Numbered from the stretch's first letter, positions 43,510 to 54,148 are shown. The stretch is DNA of 64,000 nt from Symbiodinium natans (GCA_905221605.1 CAJNDS010002576.1:268501-332500), one strand, 5' to 3'. Notes: generated by a model from the letters alone, not told the origin. Program-made: numbers and translations.

Positions 43510-44089
43510 CCACGCAGGCAGGGAGGCGCAGAAGATTGCGCCTTGGGCCGCACTTGGGTTCTTTCAACAGGTTTCAGAGTTTAGGGTTTGGGTTTATAGG
43601 GTTTAGGGTTTAGGGTTTAGGGTTTAGGGTCCAGGGTTTTAGGGTTTTAGGGTTTCAGGGTGTTGGGGTTTAGAGTTTACAGGGCTTAGGGCCTTAGGGT
43701 TCAGGGTTTGGGGCTTATGGGGTTTAGGGTTTGGGGTGGATCCCATCAAGTAGCCCCCCCCCCCCCGTCTCAGAAGGATCCTCCATAATAAGGGATGCTC
43801 ATGTAAGGGCTCGGGTTCCGGACATATCCCGCCTTGCTGAGGGGAGCTGTCCTCTCCCTTAACAGTTGAAGTCCCGAGTCTGATCCCAATTTTGGGTTTA
43901 AAAGGGGGTTTAGGGTTTAGGGTTTAGGGTTTAGGGTTTAGGGTTTAGGGTTTAGGGTTTAGGGTTTAGGGTTTAGGGGTTCAGGGCTTGGGGTCGTAGC
44001 TTTTGTGCCCCTAAACCCTGCAAACCCTAAACCTTAAAACCCCAGCCCCACAACCCCCGCAGCCTAACGGGCAGAACCCCAACACCGAG

Positions 44090-44143
44090 GCAAGATGACA
44101 CCCTGGGAACCCTGGTCCGACTGCACGAAAACCTGCGCAGGAC
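44090..44143 (+). CDS. TSR gene exon 4 (PWEPWSDC core)
   Basis: Acceptor CACCGAG. The in-frame product is KMTPWEPWSDCTKTCAG, an unmistakable TSR start. The exon borders a TTTAGGG array immediately downstream. The GC donor GCGGGG at 44144 leaves one base, and joining to exon 5 gives TCAGRGQQYRTR. Confidence 0.75.
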
Positions 44144-44253
44144 GCGGGGTTTAGGGTTTAGGGTTTAGGGTTTAGGGTTTAGGGTTTAGGGTTTAGGGTT
44201 TAGGGTTTAGGGTTTAGGGGTTGTGAAGCCCTGGAGCCTAGACCCTACTTACT

Positions 44254-44332
44254 GTTGGTTAGTAGGGAAGGAAAGAATGAACTACGATTGTAGTTACTAT
44301 TGCTACCATTCTTTCGTTCCCTACTAACCAAC
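44254..44332. mobile_element. MITE-like element, family 2 (near-perfect hairpin)
   Basis: GTTGGTTAGTAGGGAAGG...GAATG inverted as CATTCTTTCGTTCCCTACTA ACCAAC. About 29-base arms around a short AT-rich centre. It sits in the intron between TSR exons 4 and 5. Confidence 0.8.
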
Positions 44333-44477
44333 ACTAAGCCTAAGTCCGAAAGCCCGAAACCCTAAACCCTAAAGCCCCAAAACACCGCCATGGTCCTGTG
44401 TTGCTGCGTGCTGCTCACAGACACCCCCACACCTAACCCTGAAACCCAAACCCAAAACCCTGAACGCTAGTCCTGAG

Positions 44478-44511
44478 GAGGGCAGCAGTACCGAACGAGG
44501 CTGATCATCCG
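44478..44511 (+). CDS. TSR gene exon 5 (R-T-R strand)
   Basis: This short exon after CCTGAG encodes GQQYRTRLII plus two bases. It supplies the middle Arg layer of the repeat begun in exon 4. The GC donor GCGCCG at 44512 opens a 3.0-kb intron, the one holding the beta-helix gene. Confidence 0.62.
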
Positions 44512-44854
44512 GCGCCGCGCTCGGAAAATTTTGGACAGCCAGCATTGTCTTGGAACGCCCAAAACAGCGCCTGAAGCCCTGTCCTAGGTTTAGGGTTTTA
44601 GGGTTTGTGGGGTTTAGTAGAGCTCAGGGATGAATTAGGTGTTCTCACATCTGATGCTCCTACATCCTTGCGGCCACTACAGGCCGTGTCATATATCCCT
44701 TCTGCATTAAACTGACATGCTCGTGGGTTTTGTTTGGTTGTCCATGTGGGTGTGTTCAAAGATGCAGCCGACATTGGATTGCAGCCGGATATGTTCAAAA
44801 ACATGTGGAGGTGACTTTTCGTGACGTGAGTCGTGAGTGCGTGCTAGGAAGCAG

Positions 44855-47177
44855 ATGCCGCCAAAATTGCGAAGGCACCACGTGGACCGGCAGAAATCCA
44901 CCAGATCTCAGGCTGTCGATCGTGCCGAGGGCGTCATGCTTCTTGGTTCCCAAAGCTTTCCGCTCTTCCGGCCCCCCGACGCTGACCGCAGAGCAAGAGC
45001 TGGTCAGCGGCTTGTTGAAGCCAACCAGCGAAGAGCCGAGTTCAGCCGCGTGAGGCCGCGTGAAGAAGGGGGGCGGTGCATCAAGAAGAAGACGGTTCTA
45101 AAGTTTCTCCGTGGACACCTTGGCATGAACTCTGCGCATCAGATCGTCGACTTCCTAGGTCCCGGTTGCGACTTCCAGCTAGTTGTCCTTCAGGCTGGCG
45201 AAGCTCACCAAGCTTCAACTCTAGATGTAGGACTGCGGAAGATGACGGAAGTGTGGCAACAACATCTCCAAAGTCGTCAAAGCCAATGTTGCGGAATCGT
45301 CCTTTGCGCGGGAACTCACCGAGTTCGTACGCGCCTTGAATTCCCCGTCACGATTCAAGGCCCCGAGAATCGAGAAGCTTCCCTTGCAGCTGCCGAGTGG
45401 ACCATTGCTGGTGGCTATCTGGGCTTGAAGACTCTGAAAGTGGCCCCTCCAGACTGCATCCGTCTCAGCCTTTTCCACAGCCTGCTGAAGGTTCGCGTGG
45501 GGAATCTGTGGATCAGCGACTGTGAGTTTCAGGCGGCAGGGCCCAGGGATGGACAGCTGGGGCGACATTGCATCAAGGTCCACAAAGCTGCAAGAGTGAC
45601 GGCGGAACATTGCAGCTTCAGGGCTGCGGATCGGGCTGCGTTAGACTTACGCAGTCATCAGGTGAGTATCAGGGAGTGCCGGTTCAGGGACTGTATGTCG
45701 GCCATCGACTCTTGGATCTGTTGTTTCAAGATGTTTCAAGTGCAGGTTAATTTCGGTCAATGTTCAAGTGAAACTAACTTCGACCATTTACGTAACCGTT
45801 TTTCCGCGAGCAGCTTTCGCTGCTTTGAAAGTGTTGGTGGACTAGCTATCCTGCAAAGCGTGGGGCGCTAAGGACTGTGGCCTCAGCCAGCAGATCCAAA
45901 CAATGAGTTACCAACAACGGCCAACTGTCAATGTGGTCAGCTCACAGTTTGAAGCTGTCGGAGTGCGGAAACCTATCCCCAAGAAGCGCGCCAGAATCGT
46001 TGATTTTCCGAATGCTGCCATCTTTCTTTCGGAAGAAGAGCATGTGGACGTGAAACCCGGGGTTTTGGTGCGGAAACAGTTCGCATATGCGCTTGTTCAA
46101 GGGTGCAACTTTCGGGATGTCAATGATGCTATTGCTGCATCTTGCCAAAGTTGCATTGTGTCCAACTCGTTTTCCGTGGCCAACACTGCTATTTGGGTGT
46201 CTCATGGCAATCATGGTGATGATTCAGACAATCTCTCCGAGATCTCAAAGAATACCCTTGACTGCTGCGACACTGGAATCCTTATCACTGGCATTCCACA
46301 AGTGCTTGTGGAGCACAATCAAGCAGACAATTCCAGGCGAGCAATTGTCTTGATGCATTTGGATCACATGTCGCGTGTGGAAGGCAACCAAATCCGAAAT
46401 GGCAAAGCCGTTGGAATCGGTGTGGTGGCTTCCCCGGTGCAGTTGATTTCAAACACCCTCACAGCGCCAGGATTGAACGGCATCAATCTCGTCGGTTGCC
46501 GAAAGCTGGAGTTTGCGGTCATGGATGCTTAGGCTGCAGCTGAGTGTATGGTTGGGTCAGCGTTTCATGTTTGAAGCACGTAGAGGGCAATTGAGGTTGG
46601 CTTGCCCCATGCGCTTCGAATGCTCTCAACGAAACCCAGGTTACGGCCTAGTCATCTGAGCCCTGCCTGAGCTGAGGACAACCTTATCAGTGGAGCGGCG
46701 TCATCAGGCATTGAGGTCATCGGACAACGTCGATCTTGGAATAAGAACGGGGTAGCTGCGCCGTCGGAGTTCGCAGCACTTCGTTGTGGTGAGATGTGCC
46801 CAGCAACCATCAACGTCGAGCCCACTGAAGTGACCGGGATCATTGCATACAACAACATTATTGGCAACGGTCGTGGTGTGTTGTTGCAAGATGTGCCCGC
46901 AATCATCGAAGGCAATACCCTGTCAGGGAACAATGGTTGGTCAATCCACATGGACCTCCGATTCCTCCGCTCGGAAGCCCGCAGCGCCATTCTGCGGAAC
47001 ACGGTGGTGGCCATGAGAAACAAAAAAGGGCAGATGGTGCCCGACCGAAGCATACGCCTCAGTATGCCGGAGGCTGAGCGTTGCTTCTTTGGGGGTGTCC
47101 GCCCAAAGATCTCGGCGAATGTTCAGGAGAACGGGTACGAAGTATTGCCCTTGGTCAAGCGCAGGCGGCTGGAGTGA
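44855..47177 (+). CDS. Right-handed parallel beta-helix protein, three exons
   Basis: Complete gene: ATG at 44855, exons 44855-45745, 45873-46517 and 46677-47177, TGA stop, about 678 residues. Both introns are GT...AG, phase 0, and both acceptors precede GAC. The middle and C-terminal parts are pectin-lyase-like beta-helix rungs: repeated VxxxxCxFRxx patterns such as ARVTAEHCSF, VSIRECRFRD, VNVVSSQFEA and VEGNQIRNGKAVGIGV at about 22-residue spacing. The first splice rebuilds a rung of normal length (CFKMFQVQ-DCGLSQQI), supporting the model. An upstream piece (GIVLCAGTHRV, then PVTIQGPENRE) resembles the cap strand of such folds. The basic N-terminus (MPPKLRRHHVDRQKS) has no signal peptide. 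No catalytic residues are recognised; F-box/SHCBP1-like or carbohydrate-binding roles are possible. The gene lies within a TSR-gene intron on the same strand. Confidence 0.8.
45746..45872 (+). other. Intron 1 of the beta-helix gene
   Basis: It runs from GTTAAT after CAG to GCTAAG before GAC, 127 bases, phase 0. It carries in-frame stops, and splicing joins frame 2 to frame 0 in mid-rung. Confidence 0.65.
46518..46676 (+). other. Intron 2 of the beta-helix gene
   Basis: It runs from GTCATG to GCTGAG before GAC, 159 bases, phase 0. Splicing joins LEFA to DNLISGAASSGIEVIG, another beta-helix rung, in the same frame. Confidence 0.68.
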
Positions 47178-47544
47178 CCGCTCGGAGTATGAGAAACCAT
47201 GAGTTGTGGTCATACTGCGCTAATAATTTAGGCTCCTGTATCAGAGCTTAGGGTTTGGGGTTGCGAGTTTCAATGGGCATTTCGAGTAGTCCATACCATA
47301 GTTATACAGGGGTTAGGCTTCTGTCTCGGGACTTCGGGTGTAGGTGTAGGGTGAATTACAAGAAGCCCTCAGCCTCCCTAAGCTAAACCTCGAAACCCAA
47401 GCCGCAAACCCTCAAAAATCCTTGCAAAGGCCTCAGAACCCTAAACCCTAAACCCTAAACCCTAAACCCTAAACCCTAAACCCTAAACCCCAAACCTAGG
47501 GAACCCTAAACCTAGAAGCCCTAAACCCTAAACCCTAAACCTAG

Positions 47545-47611
47545 GGAACCCAAGCTGGGGGGCCGGCCCTGCGACGGCCGCCTGGACGAGATCCGCGGCT
47601 GCCTGGTCCAG
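47545..47611 (+). CDS. TSR gene exon 6 (GGRPC end of repeat)
   Basis: Acceptor ACCTAG. It encodes EPKLGGRPCDGRLDEIRGC then LVQ. Its first base completes the Arg codon left by exon 5, rebuilding the 10-residue spacing seen in other repeats. The best-fitting donor is GA (CAG|GACTTG), which lets GCLVQ continue into DCPNSQQRDC of exon 7. A GT donor at 47620, supplied by the adjacent TTTAGGG array, is the alternative. Confidence 0.68.
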
Positions 47612-48399
47612 GACTTGGGGTTTAGGGTTTAGGGTTTAGGGTTCAGGGTTTAGGGTTTAGGGTTTAGGGGTTTAGGGTTTAGGGGTTTAGGGTTTAGGGT
47701 TTAGAGCGTAAGGTTTAGGGTTCAGGAGTTTCGGGTTTAGGGTTTAGGGTCTAGTGATCGTAGGGTTTTCAGGGTTTGGTGGGGTTTAGGGTTTCGAGGG
47801 TCTCCAGGGTCTTTTTGGGTCTTTCTGAGATTTTTGCTTTTAATATTTTTCAGTGTGTTACCCTAAACCCTAAACCCTAAACCCTAAACCCTAAACCCTA
47901 AACCCTAAACCCTAAACCCTAAACCCTAAACCCTAAACCCTAAACCCTAAACCCTAAACCCTAAACCCTAAACCCTTAACCCTTAACCCTTAACCCTAAA
48001 CCTTAAACCCTAAACCCTAAATACTGTTTTTGGGCCTGCATGTTGGATCTTGATGGACTACGGCAGGCCCTTTTGAATGAGTCAGGGTCTGACGCTGTAT
48101 CAGTGTAGGTTTCAGGGACTTATGAAGCCCTAGAACCCTAAAAGCCCTAAAGACCTAAAACCCTAAAAGCCCTAAAGACCCAAAAGGGTTTAGGGTTTAG
48201 GGGTTTAGGGTTTAGGGGTTTAGGGTTTAGGGTTTAGGGGTTAGGGCCCTAAGGACCTAAAACCCTAAAACCCTCAATGCTTGAGACGCCGCGGCTCCCC
48301 GACAAACATCGAAACCCGAAGCCCTTTAACCATACAACCCTAAATCCTACATCGTCTCAAACCCGAGGCCCGAAGCCTGAAACCCCCTGGTCCGATAAA

Positions 48400-48660
48400 C
48401 CTAAACCCTAAACCCTAAACCCTAAACCCTAAACCCTAAACCCTAAACCCTAAACCCTAAACCCCAAACCCCAAACCCCAAACCCCAAACCCTAAACCCT
48501 AAACCCTAACCTAAACCCCTAAACCCTAAACCCTAAACCCTAAACCCTAAACCCTAAACCCTAAACCCTAAACCCTAAACCCTAAACCCTAAACCCTAAA
48601 CCCTAAACCCTAAACCCTAAACCCTAAACCCTAAACCCTAAACCCTAAACCCTAAACCCA
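48400..48660 (-). repeat. Long telomeric array in TSR intron 6
   Basis: About 36 units with a CCCCAAA block; another array at 48776-48866 and earlier ones at 47862-48019. Confidence 0.95.
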
Positions 48661-48907
48661 AGCCGTCAGACGCTCCTTACCTTGCACCTTGGGGCCTGGG
48701 GTGAGGCCCTGATGTGGCCCAGTACATTCTCGGGGCTTCTAGTTAGGGTATAGGTGTTCGGCCGAAACCCTACACCCCAAACCCTAAACCCTAAACCCTA
48801 AACCCTAAACCCTAAACCCTAAACCCTAAACCCTAAACCCCAAACCCCAAACCCCAAACCCTAAACACCCAAAGTCCCCAAGCGCCCCCACAGCCCTTTG
48901 GCGCCAG

Positions 48908-48939
48908 GACTGCCCGAACTCGCAGCAGAGGGACTGCAG
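48908..48939 (+). CDS. TSR gene exon 7 (linker DCPNSQQRDC)
   Basis: This 32-base exon after GCGCCAG encodes DCPNSQQRDC plus two bases. It matches the C-P-N...D-C linker at the start of exon 13 (PCPNFGQDC). GC donor GCCGGC. Confidence 0.55.
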
Positions 48940-49120
48940 GCCGGCAGACACTCCGACTCAGCGTTGATAGGGTTTAGGGTTTAGGGCTAGGGTTTAGGGT
49001 TTCGGGTTTAGGGTTTAGGGTTTAGGGTTTAGGGCTTTAGGGCTTTAGGGCTGAACTCCCCAAAGTCCATAATGGGAAGCCACAGCAGGGTGCCCGGTTC
49101 TTGAGCTCGACCTGGTGCAG

Positions 49121-49132
49121 GTGGGACGACTG
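49121..49132 (+). CDS. TSR gene exon 8, putative 12-base micro-exon (WDD)
   Basis: Twelve bases between GGTGCAG and a GC donor (GCCTTC). With two bases from exon 7 and one from exon 9 they give R-W-D-D-W, joining D-C to T-D-W-A-A-C with exact TSR spacing (C-x2-x2-W-x2-W-x2-C). A 27-base version starting at 49106 after TTGAG is also possible in another phase arrangement. The call rests on family spacing only. Confidence 0.45.
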
Positions 49133-49202
49133 GCCTTCCTGGCCAGGTTGACACCCGTGCAGACGCTGCTGAACCTCCGCGGCCAGAAATGCTCAAGCCT
49201 GA

Positions 49203-49674
49203 GCCCTAAACCCTATACCCTAAACCCTAAACCCTAAACCCTAAACCCTAAACCCTAAACCCTAAACCCTAAACCCTAAACCCTAAACCCTAAACCCTAA
49301 ACCCTAAACCCTAAACCCTAAACCCTAAACCCTAAACCCTAAACCCTAAACCCTAAACCCTAAACCCTAAAACCCTAAACCCTAAACCCTAAACCCTAAA
49401 CCCTAAACCCTAAACCCTAAACCCTAAACCCTAAACCCTAAACCCTAAACCCTAAACCCTAAACCCTAAACCCTAAACCCTAAACCCTAAACCCTAAACC
49501 CTAAAAACCCTAAACCCTAAACCCTAAACCCTAAACCCTAAACCCTAAACCCTAAACCCTAAACCCTAAACCCTAAACCCTAAACCCTAAACCCTAAACC
49601 CTAAACCCTAAACCCTAAACCCTATCCCCTAACCCCTAAATCCCAAACCCTGAACCCTAACCCCTAAACCCTAG
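49203..49674 (-). repeat. Longest telomeric array of the window (TSR intron 8)
   Basis: About 65 CCCTAAA units, very pure, ending 20 bases before TSR exon 9. Both borders are unique sequence. Confidence 0.97.
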
Positions 49675-49694
49675 TCCCCTGCAAATCCCGCCAG

Positions 49695-49723
49695 GACCGA
49701 CTGGGCTGCGTGCAGTGTTACCT
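49695..49723 (+). CDS. TSR gene exon 9 (TDWAACSVT)
   Basis: After CGCCAG, one base completes Trp and then TDWAACSVT plus T follows. A GA donor (GAGCAG) leaves T, and exon 10 begins GT, rebuilding the Cys codon of C-S-V-T-C. It directly follows the longest CCCTAAA array in the window. Confidence 0.6.
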
Positions 49724-50536
49724 GAGCAGCTGGCCTGTTGAAATGCAGGTTTGGCTTAGGGATTTAGCTGAGCTATCCTAGGAAAGTCAACTTGTGCATC
49801 CGACGTGGGATTCGCTGTCCGGCGTCCGGCTGGAGGCGAAGAAAATTTTTTTGGGAACCACATCCCCCCCCATCCCCTGCCCCCACTCCCACCCCCAAAA
49901 AACGAACAACACATCAAAGAAGCCACAACAATGTTGCCAGTACAATATGTAGTATACATCCGCTACGGACTGGCATACGACTGGCTACAGGGTCATTTCT
50001 TCAGGGCTTTAAATCCTTGTCGTAGCCATCCTGTACCCTGTGCCCTGCCCACCCGATTTAGGGGTTGTTTAGGTTCAGGGCTCAGGTTGTAGGGTTTAGC
50101 GTTTAGGGCTTCTAAGCAAAGTGGGCACAAGTAGCTTTAATAGGGTCCTAGGGTTCTCGTAGCCTACCGCCACGCAGCCCTCCAAAGTCACCCTGTGCTC
50201 TGGCCTGCGTGTTGACGCCTTAGAGGTCAGCGGGGGAGGGTTCGGGGCTGAGGGTTTTAGGGTTCAGGGTTTAGGGTTTGAGGGCTGAGGAGTAGGATGG
50301 CAAGTTGTGCTACAACAGCTTACGCCCGAAACCCCAAGCGCCCCTAAACCCCGAAACATCACGCGCTGGCTGCGCAGGTCGGATGGTTCCTCTGCTGTTG
50401 TAGGGTTTCGGGTTTAGGGTTTAGGGTTTAGGGCTGAGGGAGTATCCCAAAATTGAACGTTAAAGGCCCTCGTCACCTCTACACCCTCAACCCTCATCAA
50501 CCCGAACCCCAGACCCCAAATCCAACTCCACGGCAG

Positions 50537-50574
50537 GTGGAGACGGCGAGACCACGCGGTCGCGCATCATTCAG
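50537..50574 (+). CDS. TSR gene exon 10 (GDGETTRSRIIQ)
   Basis: After ACGGCAG the exon reads (C)GDGETTRSRIIQ and ends at CAG|GTGCAG. The frame stays open further (VQPDNGG), so the 3' border is unsure. It supplies the Arg layer for the repeat started in exons 8-9. Confidence 0.6.
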
Positions 50575-51159
50575 GTGCAGCCAGATAATGGAGGCCTGTC
50601 TCGGCTCTCGAGTCCTGTTAGTGACGAGAGCCTCGAGCCGCTTGATGGCGTGCGGTGGCTCTCCCTAAACCCTAAACCCGAAACCCTAAACCCTAAACCC
50701 TAAACCCTAGACCCTAAACCCTAAACCCTAAACCCTAAACCCTAAACCCTAAACCCTAAACCCTAAAACCCCAAACCCCAAACCCCAAACCCAAACCCTA
50801 CCCCAGATCCCTGAAGCCTAAAAAAGCATCTTTCAGCCTGGGCTTGACTGGCTTTCTTAGCTCCTGTGAGCTAACATAAGGGCCTCATTAGAGTAGGGTT
50901 TAGGGGGTTAGGGGTTTAGGGTTTAGGGTTTAGGGTGTAGGGGTTTGGGGGGGTTATTATAGTACTTTTTAACAGGGACTTTGAGGGAATACTACGTGTA
51001 ATTCTGCCGACCCCTGTATTGGGCTCATCGCCACGGATCCTTTTGATCTGATTCCGTGTTTGTGACTAATGCCCAGGCAGGCGATTCAGTTTTAGTTCTG
51101 AATCCAAGCGCGCGCCCTAGAGACAGCAAATCCTAAACCCTAAGCACTAAACCCTAAAG

Positions 51160-51224
51160 CCGCGAAACGAATATGTGGAGGCCGGCTTTGTCCCCCGCAC
51201 GTGAGCGCTGAGACGACCCACTGC
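51160..51224 (+). CDS. Probable TSR gene exon 11 (GGRLC end)
   Basis: After CTAAAG the frame reads AKRICGGRLC then PPHVSAETTHC, resembling the last third of a TSR. Spacing to exon 10 fits (IIQ + AKRIC + GG), but the phase does not close with the GT donor chosen there. The true border or an intermediate exon is therefore unresolved. Confidence 0.42.
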
Positions 51225-51904
51225 GTCATGAGGCCGGCGCTGAGGAGGTCTAAGGTTTTGGGTTTGGGGCCTAGTGTCTAGGGTTTAGGTTTAGGGTTCA
51301 GGGTTGGGAGTTGGAGGGTTAGGGAGTTCGAGGGTTGGGAGTTCGAGGGTTGAGTTCTTGGACTTTTCATGGCTGAGAAGGCCCAAAGACCGGCGGCTCA
51401 CGTGACAACCACATAGAGGTCGGAATAGTTACTAATCACATTCTGTTATGGTCTCTTTGTAATTATACGGTCATAACCCCCAAAAGCCTATTCTAATCAT
51501 TCAGGCCCTTATGTCCAAGCTGGAGGGTTCTAGAAGCTGAGAACGGTGTTTCAGGTGTCTTCGGTGACCCGAAGCTTTAAGCCCTCAAAAGGTGGGTGCT
51601 CTGGCTTTAATAGGGGATGGCCTGAAGGTTCCCCTAAACCCATCTTGAAGCTTAAGTGAATGAGCGGTTTAGGGTTTAGGGTTTAGGGTTTAGGGTTTAG
51701 GGTTTAGGGTTTAGGGTTTAGGGTTTAGGGTTTAGTAGGGTTTAGGGTTTAGTAGGGCTTAGGGTTTACGGTTCAGGGTACCCCTCATTGTACCCCAAGA
51801 GGATTTCAGGGTTTACGGGCTTGGAGTCTGGAGTTCAGAAGCCCAGAAGACCCTAGATCCTTGACTCGGCCCCACAGACAAACCCTCGAACCCGAAGTCC
51901 GAAA

Positions 51905-52092
51905 CCCTAACGCCCAAGCCCTAAGCCCTAAGCCCTAAGCCCTAAGCCCTAAGCCCTAAACCCTAAACCCTAAACCCTAAACCCTAAACCCTAAACCCTA
52001 AACCCTAAACCCTAAACCCTAAACCCTAAACCCTAAACCCTAAACCCTAAACCCGAAACCCTAAACCCTAAACCCTAAACCCAACCCTCACC

Positions 52093-52131
<39 letters not shown>

Positions 52132-52135
52132 AACC

Positions 52136-52216
<81 letters not shown>

Positions 52217-52254
52217 ACCCTAAACCCTAAACCCTAAACCCTAAACCCTACCCC
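51905..52254 (-). repeat. Telomeric array CCCTAAG, CCCTAAA, CCCTCAA
   Basis: Three homogeneous blocks, the CCCTCAA block (52082-52222) having about 20 units. Confidence 0.96.
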
Positions 52255-52257
52255 GTG

Positions 52258-52318
52258 GAAGGCCATGTGCAGACTCCGCCAAGCAGGTGCCCTTGAGCGT
52301 GGCGGTTTGTTGTAAGAC
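52258..52318 (+). CDS. Possible TSR gene exon (GRPCADSAKQ)
   Basis: Between two telomere-like arrays, one frame reads GRPCADSAKQVPLSVAVC, like a TSR C-terminal third. No clear AG lies directly upstream and no partner exons were found between 51.3 and 52.2 kb, so this may be a decayed repeat. Confidence 0.35.
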
Positions 52319-53018
52319 ACGGAGGGTTTAGGGTTTAGGGTTTAGGGTTTAGGGTTTAGGGTTTAGGGTTTAGGGGTTAGGGGTTAGGGGTTTAGGGTTA
52401 TCTTCGGACACCAGCTCCAAGAGGATGCAGCTAGAAACCCAAAAGCCCCAGAGCTGGAAGCTGAAAGAAACTTTGGGGGCCATCTTTAGGGTTGGAAGAG
52501 GACACCGGGTTTAGGGTTTAGGGTTTAGGGTTTAGGGTTTAGCGTTTAGGGTTTAGGGTTTAGGGTTTAGGGCTAGTGCGGTTTGTTTAGGTTAGGGATT
52601 AGGGTGAAGTCCGACAGCGCCTAAGTCTCGGTGCGTGCAGGTTGGGAAGAGTCTGGGGGTTCGGTGTCTTTGGGGTTAGAGAGCTTTCTTGCGGCTGTTG
52701 GAGGCAAGTTGAGTCGCGGGGGTTGAGTCTTCTACGGCGTTTAGGGCTGAGGGTTGTCGGGCACTCCGAAAAACTCCGATGCCATAAGCTCGGGCCCCCG
52801 AGCCCCTAAACCCTAACCCGTAAACCCTACCCTAAACCCTAAAAGCCTAAACTAAGACCTAAACCCTGAACCCTAAACCCTAGGCCTAGAGGCCAAAGAG
52901 ACTTAGAACCCCCACCCCTGGCTCCGAGAATGATGAGCCCCCGCATCCTAGTCCTGAGGCCCTAGACCAGGCACTTGAGGCCAAGGCCAGGGTCAAACCC
53001 AGAGAGGAGCAACAAAGG

Positions 53019-53080
53019 AGAGAGAGAGAGAGAGAGAGAAATAGAGATGTATGTGTGTGTGTGTGTGTGTGTGTATTTGT
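53019..53080 (+). repeat. (GA)n and (GT)n microsatellite
   Basis: (GA) about 10 at 53019-53038 and (GT) about 11 at 53050-53074, in an intron upstream of TSR exon 12. Confidence 0.9.
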
Positions 53081-53359
53081 ATATGTATCATTAGATGTAC
53101 ATATACACAGGCATATTGTCTGTTCTTTGCTTGCTATCTGTTCATGGTTCATTAATCAACATGTAGCATGCGTTGTATCTCTAAGCCTCAACTGCGCAAA
53201 TGCCTTCTCACAGCCCCTGAACCCTAAACCCTGCACCCTAAACCCTAAACCCAAAACCCTTTACCCTAAACCCTAAACCCTATACCCTAAACCCTAAGCC
53301 CTAAACCCTAAACCCTAAACCCTCCCCTGACAGTTCCTCTCTTGTCTTCCGGCCTACAG

Positions 53360-53404
53360 GACTGCCTCTGGGCCCTGTGGCAGGATTGGTCGCCTTGTTC
53401 CAAG
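53360..53404 (+). CDS. TSR gene exon 12 (WQDWSPCS)
   Basis: After GGCCTACAG, phase 0 gives DCLWALWQDWSPCSK, a TSR start with the D-C-x-W linker. GC donor GCCCAG, phase 0. Confidence 0.68.
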
Positions 53405-53817
53405 GCCCAGACCCTTCCCCCGGGTTGCTGTTAAGGGTCAAGGGTTTAGGGTTTAGGGTTTGGCGTTTGGGGTTTCGGGTTTAGGGTTTAGGGCTTGTAT
53501 CTCCGATAGCGTGAAGTTGGTCAAGATCTTGCAACCTCCAAGCCGTTGAGGATTGCGGGCAGGCAAGATCTCGTCTCTGCTAAAAATCCGGTTGAGTGCC
53601 CTCGACAAACAATGCAAGCCCTCACGTACGGCAGCATGAAAGTTCCGGCCCAGCGTCCCGCCCCCCAATCCTTTCAAGTTCGGCGCCCTTGTGGGATTTT
53701 CGATTCTCCCTAGTCCTGAAGGATTTCAAGCAAGAAAGGATGGTGGGTGGTAAGATTCGGGTGCAGGTAAACCCTGTAAACCCTGAACCAGGGATTTGGG
53801 GCATGCTCTGTGTCCAG

Positions 53818-53867
53818 TCCTGCGGTGGTGGCGAGAAGCACCGCTCCAGAAGCATCGCGATCGAAGC
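53818..53867 (+). CDS. TSR gene exon 13 (SCGGGEKHRSR)
   Basis: After TGTCCAG, phase 0 gives SCGGGEKHRSRSIAIE plus GC. It continues exon 12 in frame (SPCSK-SCGGG). GC donor GCCCGG; the leftover GC plus G from exon 14 gives Ala and the conserved 10-residue spacing to GG. Confidence 0.72.
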
Positions 53868-54006
53868 GCCCGGAGCTTGGCCGGGCGAGCTCTAGAGAGG
53901 GGCCTGGGTTCGGCGGATTTCGGGATTTAGGGTTTAGGGTTTAGGGTTTAGGGTTTAGGGTTTAGGGTTTAGGGCTCCCAGGATAGGGTTTAGGGTTTAG
54001 GGCTTG

Positions 54007-54148
54007 CTTGGAGGTTCATGGTACTTATGAACCAAGTATAACTATGCTTATAACCGGACTTATAAGCATGTTAGGGCACTCAAGGGGCTTCATAAGTGGG
54101 TTATATGCACCGTTATACTTGGTTAATAAGTACCCTGAACCTCCAAGT
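54007..54148. mobile_element. MITE-like element, family 3
   Basis: CTTGGAGGTTCATGGTACTT with inverted AAGTACCCTGAACCTCCAAG. The inner arms ACCAAGTATAACTATG and GTTATACTTGGT also pair. Confidence 0.8.

Noticed and set aside
44837-44854. Earlier start for the beta-helix gene
   Set aside because: The frame extends upstream only with non-ATG codons; ATG at 44855 (GCAGATGCCG) is the first Met.
49203-49674. True chromosome end at the longest CCCTAAA array
   Set aside because: Unique sequence on both sides and many other arrays in both orientations; this is interstitial.
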